DNA from: a virus
Reading direction: 5' to 3' (one strand)
Length of the DNA stretch: 32,629 nt
Virus record (IMG/VR): IMGVR_UViG_3300044213_000164
Coordinates: 1-32,629 of that record
In this document: piece by piece, positions 1 through 7,049 of the stretch
Position numbering within the stretch: the first letter of the stretch is position 1
Layout: each line of letters begins with the position of its first letter
Made by a program: the position numbers and the translations under genes
The notes under the pieces: model-generated
The model's input: the letters and a program-made list of their open reading frames with translations, nothing else
Databases searched by the model: none
What the model was told of the DNA's origin: nothing

Positions 1-112
1 CTTTGATACCTTCAGTGCCCATATCTTCATCATTATGGTCCCAACGAAACCGTTTGTCATCTACTTTAACTGCCCACCCATCACAGTACCATTCAATCTC
101 AATATCTTTCAT
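1..112 (-). CDS. Hypothetical protein, C-terminally cut by the window edge
   Basis: Only the first 37 codons are inside the window, beginning MKDIEIEWYCDGWAVKVDDK. The ATG overlaps the TGA of the upstream gene in an ATGA junction, which supports this start and translational coupling. The peptide is rich in acidic and aromatic residues. I recognise no domain. It belongs to the small-gene operon running from 939 downwards. Confidence 0.6.
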   Translation of the reverse strand, partial: MKDIEIEWYCDGWAVKVDDKRFRWDHNDEDMGTEGIK

Positions 113-318
113 TCTTCAACTCCGAAATGTTCCTCGATCAAACTAGCACCATAGTAATAAGGCTCCTGGCCAGTTTCGGCACCTTTTATTTCTAAAACTT
201 TGGTACATTCTTTAATCAGCAACTCGGCGAACTTTTCAGCAACCAATTGTTCTTGGGTGTCAAGTTCTTTGATATTGTATCCAGCCTGTTCAGCAAGTTC
301 TTTAATTCGTTCGTTCAT
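109..318 (-). CDS. Small phage protein of the KFAEL(I/L)xxEC paralogue family
   Basis: A 69-residue protein starting MNERIKELAEQAG, with a central EKFAELLIKEC segment and the C-terminus EEHFGVEE. The same layout (an N-terminal MNE/MNK helix, a central KFAELIVREC helix and an HFGV-type tail) recurs at 679-939, 19079-19360 and 19357-19638, so this is one of four paralogues. The ATG at 318 was chosen over a longer frame because AAGG lies 9 nt upstream and the paralogues start at the same point. The function is unknown. Such short helical proteins are common in environmental T4-like phages, which is recollection and not a search result. The gene is tightly packed with its neighbours. Confidence 0.7.
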   Translation of the reverse strand: MNERIKELAEQAGYNIKELDTQEQLVAEKFAELLIKECTKVLEIKGAETGQEPYYYGASLIEEHFGVEE

Positions 319-322
319 AGTG

Positions 323-682
323 TTAAACCTTAAGTGTAGCCCAGAAGGCAGTCTTTTCCAAGTCACTTTGAAACTCAGGATAGACTTTGTTCAGTTCATC
401 AAACTCAACTGACCGGTAACCTTTATCTTGTTTCTTGAGAAACATTTCTTTAGCATCCCAATTGGAACCTTCCCAAATCTTAGTTTGAAGTTTTTTGCCT
501 CGGCGACCCCAGAATGTTACAAACGTTCCTTCATCCAGATAATAACCACCTGTCACTGAGTTGTAGTTGGCGATGCCTCCTTTATTTGGATCATAAGGTT
601 TGTTTCCATAATCTAAGCAAATAATACCCCACACTTTATCAGAGTTGCCTTCTTTGCACCAACCAATATGTTCGTATTTCAT
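323..682 (-). CDS. WGR-domain-like protein
   Basis: A 119-residue protein. After a beta-rich N-terminal half it has FVTFWGRRGKKLQTKIW, followed by a basic and aromatic stretch ending KGYRSVEFDEL. The WGR signature, with G and K residues after it and a downstream F-x-x-K-x-x-KGY segment, resembles the WGR nucleic-acid-binding module of PARPs and some ligase-associated bacterial proteins. It ends 4 nt before the next small gene and its ATG overlaps the upstream TGA (ATGA). A role in nucleic-acid binding is inferred. The DNA ligase a kilobase upstream in the same direction fits that but does not prove it. Confidence 0.55.
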   Translation of the reverse strand: MKYEHIGWCKEGNSDKVWGIICLDYGNKPYDPNKGGIANYNSVTGGYYLDEGTFVTFWGRRGKKLQTKIWEGSNWDAKEMFLKKQDKGYRSVEFDELNKVYPEFQSDLEKTAFWATLKV

Positions 683-939
683 TTTTTAACTCCGAAATGT
701 TGTTTAATCTTGTCTATAATATGTTGACTTTGTTGTATTCTTGCTTGGTTCCATTCTACATCACCTGGATTGAATACTTTCATATCCTCTACCCATTTCT
801 TTTGTTCAATGGCAACATCAACACATTCACGAACGATCAACTCGGCGAATTTTTCGAATTTGTGTTCAATGCCCAATCGTTCCATTTCTGGTTGATGAAA
901 GCCAGCTTTATTGAATAAATGTAGTAGTCGTTTGTTCAT
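679..939 (-). CDS. Small phage protein of the KFAEL(I/L)xxEC paralogue family
   Basis: An 86-residue protein starting MNKRLLHLFNKAGF, with a central KFEKFAELIVRECVDVA and the C-terminus IKQHFGVKK. It is a divergent paralogue of the proteins at 109-318, 19079-19360 and 19357-19638; the central helix and the HFGV tail are the best conserved parts. It is predicted to be soluble and helical. The function is unknown. Its TGA overlaps the ATG of the WGR-like gene. Confidence 0.7.
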   Translation of the reverse strand: MNKRLLHLFNKAGFHQPEMERLGIEHKFEKFAELIVRECVDVAIEQKKWVEDMKVFNPGDVEWNQARIQQSQHIIDKIKQHFGVKK

Positions 940-965
940 AATTTAATCTGTAAGAATGAAATTTA

Positions 966-1199
966 TTAATTTTTTAGTGCCTGTAATACCTGTTCTTTAG
1001 CTCTTCGGTCAAGATCTTCTTCTTCTGCTTTACGAATTTGAAAAGCCATTGCTTCTAAAAACGCCAAAATTGCCGCCCTACCTTCATCGGTGAAATGGCT
1101 ATATGGTTCGCCCAGCTGACTATGATAGTAAAAACGATTATTACTTAATAGCTCTTCGAGGCCGCCATATATTATTTGTTTAATTGCAGTTTTATCCAT
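966..1199 (-). CDS. Hypothetical small phage protein
   Basis: A 77-residue protein beginning MDKTAIKQIIYGGLEELL, containing NNRFYYHSQLGEPYSHFTDEG and an acidic, charged helical C-terminus. The open frame extends far upstream into the ligase gene. The ATG at 1199 is preferred because it follows the ligase TAA after a single base, the usual junction in this window. I do not recognise the family. The central aromatic segment followed by a long amphipathic helix suggests a small helical protein. Co-expression with the ligase is inferred from the junction. Confidence 0.6.
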   Translation of the reverse strand: MDKTAIKQIIYGGLEELLSNNRFYYHSQLGEPYSHFTDEGRAAILAFLEAMAFQIRKAEEEDLDRRAKEQVLQALKN

Positions 1200-1200
1200 A

Positions 1201-2526
1201 TTAAATTTTTTCGCCTTTTGCAAAACCTCTGAATCGAATAAATCGGGGAAACCGGAGGCTGTATATGTCTTGACTATCTTGGCTCCTAGTTGCCGCATCT
1301 GCTCGGATTTCCACGACCTGACCCACGACATTACTTTTGTCCAACCAAAATGCGTCGCGATCGCCATCACTAAATCCGCTACCCACATTGACCACAATCT
1401 TTTTACCATCATCTACTCCTTCGCATACCAATGCACCCATTTTACCCACATTACGCCCTGTACCTTCTTCGACTGCGATAACTGTCAAGCTGACTTCAAT
1501 GAATGGCTTGAGCTTAAGCCAGGCGACGCTACGTTTACACTCGTACGGTGCATTAATTTCTTTAATCATAATGCCTTCGTATCCGCCTGCAATAGCTTGT
1601 GTATTGATCATTTTAAATCGTTCTTGGCCCTGAATGGTATCAAGGTCAACTAATTCTTGAGCAACGATTTCAATATTTGGTGTTTCTTCTGCCCACAACT
1701 CTTTCCACGCCAGCAACTTTGCCGAGCGATCAATTTGCTTGCGGTCCCATCGACCTTTATTAAATGCATCAAGAGTCAAGAAATCAAACAAGTGCAATAC
1801 GCTGTCGCTGGCCTCAACATTGCTTTTGCGATGCACTTGTTTCATCAGATCTTGAAAGCTAGAACTCATGATTTCGCCATCAAAAACTACTGGTTCAGTA
1901 ATGCCTGTGACTGTCTTTGCAAACTGCTCTTTAATGTGCGGAAAGTTTACCAGCTCCTTACCATTGCGGCTGAATTGGTCAACACGACCATCAGGATACA
2001 CGACAGTAATAACACGAACGCCGTCGAGTTTGACTTCGATAAGTTTTTGTCCAGTAACTTTGGATTCATGATTAGCACTATCATGAGCAAGCTGGCAACT
2101 AAAAATAGGAATTGCATATTCGGGCCATTTCTTTTCTACAACTTTATTGATGGTTTTTTCGCTGGCCCCACATCGAAGATCTTTGATTAAAATACGGCGA
2201 TACCACCCATTCCATTCTTTCTGAGTAGCGGCCTGCATCAGTGATACAACCATATCTCTGGCGGCATTGCCGGTGACCTTCCGACTAATAAATCCAGTGA
2301 TGGCTAATGTAAAATTATCCCAGGTTAATCCCGAACCGTCTGAGTCAGTTTTTTCTGGAATTTGTTTTAGACCAAATGTAATCATCGGATCTAATGCAAG
2401 TTTACATCCTTCAAAAAATACATTATTGCCCCACTCTGCTTGGGCCTGAATAATTGCTTCTTTATTCAACCGGCTAGGATGGTTTTCGAGATCGCAGATT
2501 ACGCTATGTGGGGGATCAAATGACAT
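1201..2526 (-). CDS. ATP-dependent DNA ligase, T4-like
   Basis: A 441-residue protein with the ordered motifs of covalent nucleotidyltransferase ligases. Motif I is EVKLDGVR with the adenylated lysine at K166. Motif III is VFDGEI, followed by LHLFDFLTL, motif IV YEGIMIK, motif V AWLKLKP and a C-terminal RFPRFIRFR resembling motif VI. The length is close to T4 gp30 (about 490 residues). It should seal nicks in phage DNA during replication and repair. The start has no clear Shine-Dalgarno. A near-perfect sigma70 promoter sits just upstream (TTGACA-17-TATAAT), suggesting early expression. A hairpin overlaps the promoter and leader. Confidence 0.95.
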   Translation of the reverse strand: MSFDPPHSVICDLENHPSRLNKEAIIQAQAEWGNNVFFEGCKLALDPMITFGLKQIPEKTDSDGSGLTWDNFTLAITGFISRKVTGNAARDMVVSLMQAATQKEWNGWYRRILIKDLRCGASEKTINKVVEKKWPEYAIPIFSCQLAHDSANHESKVTGQKLIEVKLDGVRVITVVYPDGRVDQFSRNGKELVNFPHIKEQFAKTVTGITEPVVFDGEIMSSSFQDLMKQVHRKSNVEASDSVLHLFDFLTLDAFNKGRWDRKQIDRSAKLLAWKELWAEETPNIEIVAQELVDLDTIQGQERFKMINTQAIAGGYEGIMIKEINAPYECKRSVAWLKLKPFIEVSLTVIAVEEGTGRNVGKMGALVCEGVDDGKKIVVNVGSGFSDGDRDAFWLDKSNVVGQVVEIRADAATRSQDSQDIYSLRFPRFIRFRGFAKGEKI

Positions 2527-2557
2527 AAAAAAGCACCATTAGGTTAGTAATAGTGCT
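2526..2557 (-). terminator. Hairpin plus T-run between the 2593-3048 gene and ligase
   Basis: A 10-bp stem with one G-U pair (arms 2548-2557 and 2532-2541, loop 2542-2547) is followed on the minus strand by TTTTTT directly before the ligase ATG. For transcripts arriving from the upstream gene this has the form of a rho-independent terminator. It overlaps the ligase promoter start region, so it might also act as an operator-like palindrome. Confidence 0.6.
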
Positions 2558-2586
2558 ATTATATGTTAATTTTGAATTAATGTCAA
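2558..2586 (-). promoter_or_regulatory. Sigma70-type promoter for DNA ligase
   Basis: On the minus strand TTGACA (2581-2586), a 17-bp spacer and TATAAT (2558-2563) match the consensus exactly. Predicted transcription starts near 2551, giving a leader of about 25 nt before the ligase ATG. Confidence 0.8.
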
Positions 2587-2592
2587 ATAAAA

Positions 2593-3048
2593 TTAATTGA
2601 TAGATTCAACGGCTTTTTTGACTGTGTTGAAATACAGTTCATTAATATATTGGTATGCAGATGTAGTAATTATCACCGGAGTTTTATTTTGTGGAGTTCC
2701 GGTATACGCCAATGTACCGTCTTTATTTTTTGCCTGTACACCGGATTCTGATTTTGGAAGCCCGTTAACAAATGTTTGTACAGCAGTCTCGGCAGCATCT
2801 TTATCTGCTTGAGAAGGATATGTTTGAACTACTTGGGTATCGCTGGTACTAACTTCAACCATACCGTGTGATGCGCGAATACTGTTTAGTTCAGTAGTAA
2901 CTTCGGCCCAAACATCTGCAGCTGTTTTTCCTGCAGTATCTGGAAAATGTGCATTCAAATATGCATTATCAAATGCAGCCAAGAATTCATCAATGGTCTG
3001 ATTTGGATTAATTATTGGTGTGTTGTTATATGTAACTGTAATTGCCAT
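2593..3048 (-). CDS. Hypothetical protein, possibly virion-associated
   Basis: A 151-residue protein beginning MAITVTYNNTPIINPNQTID. It is acidic, rich in T, N and A, has no cysteine and no signal peptide. The N-terminal beta-like segment followed by an alanine-rich helical section is reminiscent of small virion proteins, but I recognise no family. An AAAGGA site lies about 8 nt before the ATG and an exact late-promoter octamer TATAAATA lies upstream, so late expression is likely. It is bounded downstream by the hairpin before the ligase gene. Confidence 0.6.
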   Translation of the reverse strand: MAITVTYNNTPIINPNQTIDEFLAAFDNAYLNAHFPDTAGKTAADVWAEVTTELNSIRASHGMVEVSTSDTQVVQTYPSQADKDAAETAVQTFVNGLPKSESGVQAKNKDGTLAYTGTPQNKTPVIITTSAYQYINELYFNTVKKAVESIN

Positions 3049-3074
3049 TTTACTGGTCCTTTAAATATTATGTG

Positions 3075-3082
3075 TATTTATA
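3075..3082 (-). promoter_or_regulatory. T4-like late promoter octamer
   Basis: TATAAATA on the minus strand, 27 nt upstream of the ATG at 3048. It is identical to the T4 late promoter consensus used by gp55-type sigma factors. Confidence 0.6.
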
Positions 3083-3095
3083 CCTGCCGGCAGGA

Positions 3096-3425
3096 TTAAA
3101 TGTGTTTACATTTTCCTCGAAATTTGAAGCCAGGACAGCCGCAGATTAATCCGTTTTCGGATTCTTCTATAATATATTTATTTCCTTTACTGCCTATTAC
3201 CTCTTTCACTACCCTATTTTCTTCTTTTTTGATAGTAAATTTAAATGTATTTTTTACTTCTTCAAATGTCCTGCCCCGAGAATCAATTCGAATCGGTTTT
3301 TTGAATTCTTTAACGGTAGTTGATTTCGGTGCAATATATGCATACATCAAACTCTTGCTATTGTCCAACAAGTAAATGCCGGACTTAATTCCATTGTAGT
3401 CGGTGGTATCTTGATAGAATTTCAT
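3096..3425 (-). CDS. SWIM-type zinc-finger protein
   Basis: A 109-residue protein whose C-terminus reads ICGCPGFKFRGKCKHI. The residues C95, C97, C106 and H108 form the CxC-x(n)-CxH pattern of SWIM zinc fingers, which bind nucleic acid or protein partners. The first 60 residues hold a beta-rich unit with IRIDSRGRTFEEV. The frame ends right after the finger, so it is a minimal SWIM protein, not a helicase or recombination mediator with extra domains. It has its own sigma70-like promoter upstream. The precise role is unknown. Confidence 0.7.
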   Translation of the reverse strand: MKFYQDTTDYNGIKSGIYLLDNSKSLMYAYIAPKSTTVKEFKKPIRIDSRGRTFEEVKNTFKFTIKKEENRVVKEVIGSKGNKYIIEESENGLICGCPGFKFRGKCKHI

Positions 3426-3452
3426 TTCACGGATTTATTGTGACAATACCAT

Positions 3453-3481
3453 ATTGTAGCAGAAAAATGCATTATTTGCAA
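3453..3481 (-). promoter_or_regulatory. Sigma70-like promoter for the SWIM gene
   Basis: Minus-strand TTGCAA (3476-3481), 17-bp spacer, TACAAT (3453-3458). An imperfect palindrome of the GTAATACT family lies 13 bp further upstream. Confidence 0.6.
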
Positions 3482-3494
3482 CCAATTTTAAATC

Positions 3495-3511
3495 TAATAC
3501 TTTAGTACTAC
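3495..3511. repeat. Promoter-upstream palindrome, copy 1
   Basis: TAATACTTTAGTACTAC is a one-mismatch inverted repeat of the family seen at 18516, 19881, 20421 and 23303. Each copy lies just upstream of the -35 box of a minus-strand sigma70-like promoter. Confidence 0.5.
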
Positions 3512-3513
3512 AT

Positions 3514-4248
3514 TTAGATTATTGAGTTGGTTTTAATGTAATTTTCTAAATAGTCATTTAAGACTGTATGATGCCCCGGTTGGCGATGTCTAAACCAAGG
3601 ACTAATCCCATACTTTTCATCCTCCGGGTTGCTTGGTACTCCTAAATCATCTTGATACTTTACTGCACGCCAATTTAAACCATCGATTATACAAGCCGTT
3701 GACTTTAACATAGACAATGTCGGATGTGCTAGCACAGGCAACATCTGAGTATCTGCTTGATTAAAAATCAACACTTTATGACCTCTATGCTGCAGGCTAT
3801 CGATCATTGACAATAAGCTATACATCAAATCTTCAACTCGTGCTTTTGTATTTGCATAATCTTCTTTTTCAGTGAGATCTAATAAACGTTTAGTATCACG
3901 GTCTGACCATAGTTTTTTCCATTTATTTTTAATGTCAAGTTGATTCTGCGTAATCGGATTAGTCCATTTACCTTCAAATGAAAAATCGGCATCATCATAC
4001 TCTAAGATTGCAACTTCTCTACGATTTATAAAAGTTACCCCGATTACATAAAAAGTAGGCTCGTGCAATGTGTAACTATATTTTAGTGTAGTTCTAATAA
4101 TTCTAGAGTTGTTACATCCTGCTTGTGCAAGAGATGTTGCGGTAGGAATACCTAATCTGCGAGATAAATCATCATGTCCGCCACCTTTGGCATAATCATT
4201 GACATAACTACAACCGTTCATTACTAGATGTTTTATGGGTTTTTTCAT
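3514..4248 (-). CDS. SGNH/GDSL-hydrolase-like phage protein
   Basis: A 244-residue protein starting MKKPIKHLVMNGCSYVNDYA. The NGCSY segment is in the place of the GDS block of SGNH hydrolases, QAGCNNSRI resembles the asparagine block, and the C-terminal RQPGHHTVLNDYLENYI resembles the DxxH block with a following amphipathic helix. This layout is known in phage proteins of unknown substrate. An esterase or acylhydrolase activity on cell-envelope or glycan substrates is possible but inferred. A late-promoter-like ACTAAATA lies 9 nt upstream of the ATG, with no clear Shine-Dalgarno. Confidence 0.5.
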   Translation of the reverse strand: MKKPIKHLVMNGCSYVNDYAKGGGHDDLSRRLGIPTATSLAQAGCNNSRIIRTTLKYSYTLHEPTFYVIGVTFINRREVAILEYDDADFSFEGKWTNPITQNQLDIKNKWKKLWSDRDTKRLLDLTEKEDYANTKARVEDLMYSLLSMIDSLQHRGHKVLIFNQADTQMLPVLAHPTLSMLKSTACIIDGLNWRAVKYQDDLGVPSNPEDEKYGISPWFRHRQPGHHTVLNDYLENYIKTNSII

Positions 4249-4256
4249 AATTAGAA

Positions 4257-4264
4257 TATTTAGT
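4257..4264 (-). promoter_or_regulatory. Late-promoter-like octamer
   Basis: ACTAAATA on the minus strand, the same octamer as upstream of prkA (9014-9021). It lies between spoVR and the SGNH-like gene, close to the ATG at 4248, so any transcript would have almost no leader. Confidence 0.35.
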
Positions 4265-4277
4265 AGCCCGAAGATGC

Positions 4278-5774
4278 TTAGAACATGAAAACAGATTGAG
4301 TTTCCGCAGCCGATTCATCCAAGGTTACTGTATATCCCCACAAATACTCGATGTGACTTAGTACTTTTGATTTATTTTTATCGCTGAGTTTGGTTTTGTT
4401 ATAAGGAGTATAAACTAATTCTAATTCCCTACTGCCTGTGAGATTGGCATTAACGATCTGTATATCGGGAGTATAATTTGATGTACTGTACTGATTGCTT
4501 AACGTTTTTCGAATACTATCGTATCCTGTTTTGTTTTGAATGCTTGACACGCTAACAAAGTTATCACTTTCGTTATTAGTAATTTCGAATAACCCCCACT
4601 CGCGAATAATCTTAGGACTCAAAAACTGCAAGATAAAACTTTCGTCACGGAAATTTCTGACTGCATCCAAACAAACATCCAACCACGGTTCATTGACAAG
4701 ATGTGGGAAATATTCCCGATCTTCGTCTGTTGGCGAGGTACATATTCTTCTGATGTCGCTGAATATAGCAAACCCCAATGCATAAGGATTAAATCCATTA
4801 TAGTATTTGCTCTTATAACTTTGCTGAGCCAATACTCCGCTGTGACTATGAATGAATTCTAAATAATTGCCGTCACTGATTTGTCCTTTTTCCCATAAAC
4901 GATTCATAATATAGTAGTGAGTAAAACTAGCCCAACCCTCATTCATTAATTTAGTTTGACGTTGAGGGTAAAAATACTGATTAATTTTTCGTACTATACG
5001 TACTACTTCACGTTGCCACCCTTCTAATACTGGGCTGTGTTTTTCAATAAAATATAGAATATTATCTTGCGGTTCTTTGGGAAATACATCGGTATCGTTC
5101 CCCTTGTCTAATATGTTAACGGTTTGAGATGGTAGTGTTGACCAAAGTACATTAGCCTGTTGTTGAACATATAATTCTCTCTCTTTTTGTTGTTCTAGTT
5201 CTCTTTTTTTACTTGGCTTTGTTGGTCTGGTATACTTATCTATTCCATAATCGCTGATAGAGTGGCAAGCGTCTAAGGTTTCTTCAACAGCCTTGCCCCC
5301 ATATTTTTCTTCACATTTTGCGATATAATTTTTAGCAAACTGTAAGTAATCTAATATGCCTTCGGCATCTGTCCATTGACGGAACAAATAATTATTCTTA
5401 AAGAAGTGATTATGACCGTATGCAGCGTGAGCAATTACCAAGGTTTGCATGGTCATGCTGTTTTCTTCCATCAGATAGCTAATACAAGGACTTGAATTAA
5501 TAACTATTTCATATGCTAGTCCCATATGTCCTTTTCTATAACTATTTTCTTGTTGTAAGAAATGTTTGCCAAAACTCCAGTGATTATACATTAACGGAAG
5601 TCCATGACTACTATATGCATCCAACATCTGATCGCTACCTATGATTTCAATTTGATTGGGGTATACATCCAACTTTAATTCGTCAAATGCAATTTTTGCA
5701 ATAGCATCTTCTACTTTTTTTAACTTTTCAAAAGACCATGAATTATCTGTATACAGTAACGTTTTTTTGCTCAT
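4278..5774 (-). CDS. spoVR: SpoVR/YcgB family protein
   Basis: A 498-residue protein, close to the roughly 510 residues of E. coli YcgB. Family features include an N-terminal helical region, YEIVINSSPCISYLMEENSM, the histidine-rich AHAAYGHNHFFKNNYLF, and NEGWASFTHYYIMNRLWEKG, all close to bacterial SpoVR. The molecular function is not settled; bacterial members are expressed in stationary phase or sporulation and are often encoded with PrkA and YeaH. The ATG overlaps the TGA of the yeaH-like gene, so translation is probably coupled. It appears intact. It is the third gene of the cassette. Confidence 0.93.
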   Translation of the reverse strand: MSKKTLLYTDNSWSFEKLKKVEDAIAKIAFDELKLDVYPNQIEIIGSDQMLDAYSSHGLPLMYNHWSFGKHFLQQENSYRKGHMGLAYEIVINSSPCISYLMEENSMTMQTLVIAHAAYGHNHFFKNNYLFRQWTDAEGILDYLQFAKNYIAKCEEKYGGKAVEETLDACHSISDYGIDKYTRPTKPSKKRELEQQKERELYVQQQANVLWSTLPSQTVNILDKGNDTDVFPKEPQDNILYFIEKHSPVLEGWQREVVRIVRKINQYFYPQRQTKLMNEGWASFTHYYIMNRLWEKGQISDGNYLEFIHSHSGVLAQQSYKSKYYNGFNPYALGFAIFSDIRRICTSPTDEDREYFPHLVNEPWLDVCLDAVRNFRDESFILQFLSPKIIREWGLFEITNNESDNFVSVSSIQNKTGYDSIRKTLSNQYSTSNYTPDIQIVNANLTGSRELELVYTPYNKTKLSDKNKSKVLSHIEYLWGYTVTLDESAAETQSVFMF

Positions 5775-7039
5775 TGTTTTGTACTTTCTTTGGCAAATAA
5801 TTCTTTAAATACAGGCCAAATGTCGGCTGGTCTGAATGCTTTTTTAATTTGTAAGGTCGGAAACATTTCTATTAAATGCTCATATAATTTCCAAATATCG
5901 GACCGTCTTAAAGAACCGTCGTAATAGTTACTATCCCTTAATTCTACATATGCAAAATATTGCACCAGTGGCAATAAACTTATCATTGCTTCGTTGCAAG
6001 GTTGATAGTCATCTCCGTAGTTATCGCCGTCGCTAGCTTGAGCTACATAGATGTTCCATTCATTTAAATTGTATCGTTCGTTAATAATTTTTTTAGTTAA
6101 TTCAATCGCGCCACTAACAACAGTACCGCCACTTTCTTTACTGTGAAAAAACTCTTGTTCGTCGCATTCTATAGCTGTTTCGTGATGTCTAATAAACACC
6201 ACTTCAACTTTTTGATATTTTCTATATAAAAACATATGCAGCAGAAAGAAGAATCTTTTGGCAAGATCCTTTTCTTTCTCTCCCATACTAGCACTGACAT
6301 CCATTATACAGAACATTACTGCTTTAGTCATGGGTTGCGGTTGCGGAACAAAGTTTCTATATCTAACATCAAACGGATCTAACCAAGGTATAGCCACTTG
6401 TCTTCTTTTTAATTCCTCGATTTGTTCGATGATTTTATTTTTTTCATCGTCGTCGACGGTTGATAATAGTTTTTCTTCTAATTCGGCAATTTCTTCATCT
6501 TTTGGTCTACATAAGCCGATTCTGCGTCCTATACTATTTTTTAAACTACGAACAATATCTAATTGACTGGGGTTTCCTTGATTGCTATAACCGGCACGTT
6601 TCATTTGCACCTTAGTTACATCTTTCATTTGTTTTTTAACAAGGTTAGGTAATTCTAAATCTTCAAATATAAAATCTAAAAATTCATCCTTACTCAAAAC
6701 AAATTCAAAATCATCTTGGCTTTCGCCTAACCCGCCTTCGGATCCTCCCGGGCCTCCCTGTTCGTTGGACTTGGCTTGTTTATCTCCTACTATGTGTTCT
6801 TTATTACCGGGCATGACATATTTTTTATCTCCGGTTTTATGATCGGTCGTAAAATGAGGTTCGTCTATGCCTTTGACTTTGACTCGTGCTTTATCTTTTT
6901 CGATGTCAGCAATATTACCATTCTTGATGGCATCTTTAACTGACTCTTTAATTTGATCTCGGGCCCGTTGGATAAACTTTTGACGATTTTTAATCGTCTT
7001 GTCTCGCGGATTTAAACGTCTATCAATTATATTAGACAT
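5771..7039 (-). CDS. yeaH: YeaH/YhbH (DUF444) family protein with VWA domain
   Basis: A 422-residue protein beginning MSNIIDRRLNPRDKTIKNRQ, near the 427 residues of E. coli YeaH. It has a basic N-terminal region, a glycine-rich linker (residues 90-105) and a von Willebrand A-like domain with a metal-binding D247-V-S-A-S251 motif. The later FHSKESGGTVVSGA is typical of the family. In bacteria it is a partner of the PrkA kinase. An AAGGAT site precedes the ATG, 11 nt after the prkA stop, and its TGA overlaps the spoVR start. All regions expected of the family are present, so it is probably functional. Confidence 0.93.
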   Translation of the reverse strand: MSNIIDRRLNPRDKTIKNRQKFIQRARDQIKESVKDAIKNGNIADIEKDKARVKVKGIDEPHFTTDHKTGDKKYVMPGNKEHIVGDKQAKSNEQGGPGGSEGGLGESQDDFEFVLSKDEFLDFIFEDLELPNLVKKQMKDVTKVQMKRAGYSNQGNPSQLDIVRSLKNSIGRRIGLCRPKDEEIAELEEKLLSTVDDDEKNKIIEQIEELKRRQVAIPWLDPFDVRYRNFVPQPQPMTKAVMFCIMDVSASMGEKEKDLAKRFFFLLHMFLYRKYQKVEVVFIRHHETAIECDEQEFFHSKESGGTVVSGAIELTKKIINERYNLNEWNIYVAQASDGDNYGDDYQPCNEAMISLLPLVQYFAYVELRDSNYYDGSLRRSDIWKLYEHLIEMFPTLQIKKAFRPADIWPVFKELFAKESTKQ

Positions 7040-7049
7040 TGGTCAATCC

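Noticed and set aside
1270-2190. Long plus-strand open frames antisense to DNA ligase
   Set aside because: The minus frame has all ligase motifs in order; the plus frames lack ribosome sites, promoters and recognisable domains.
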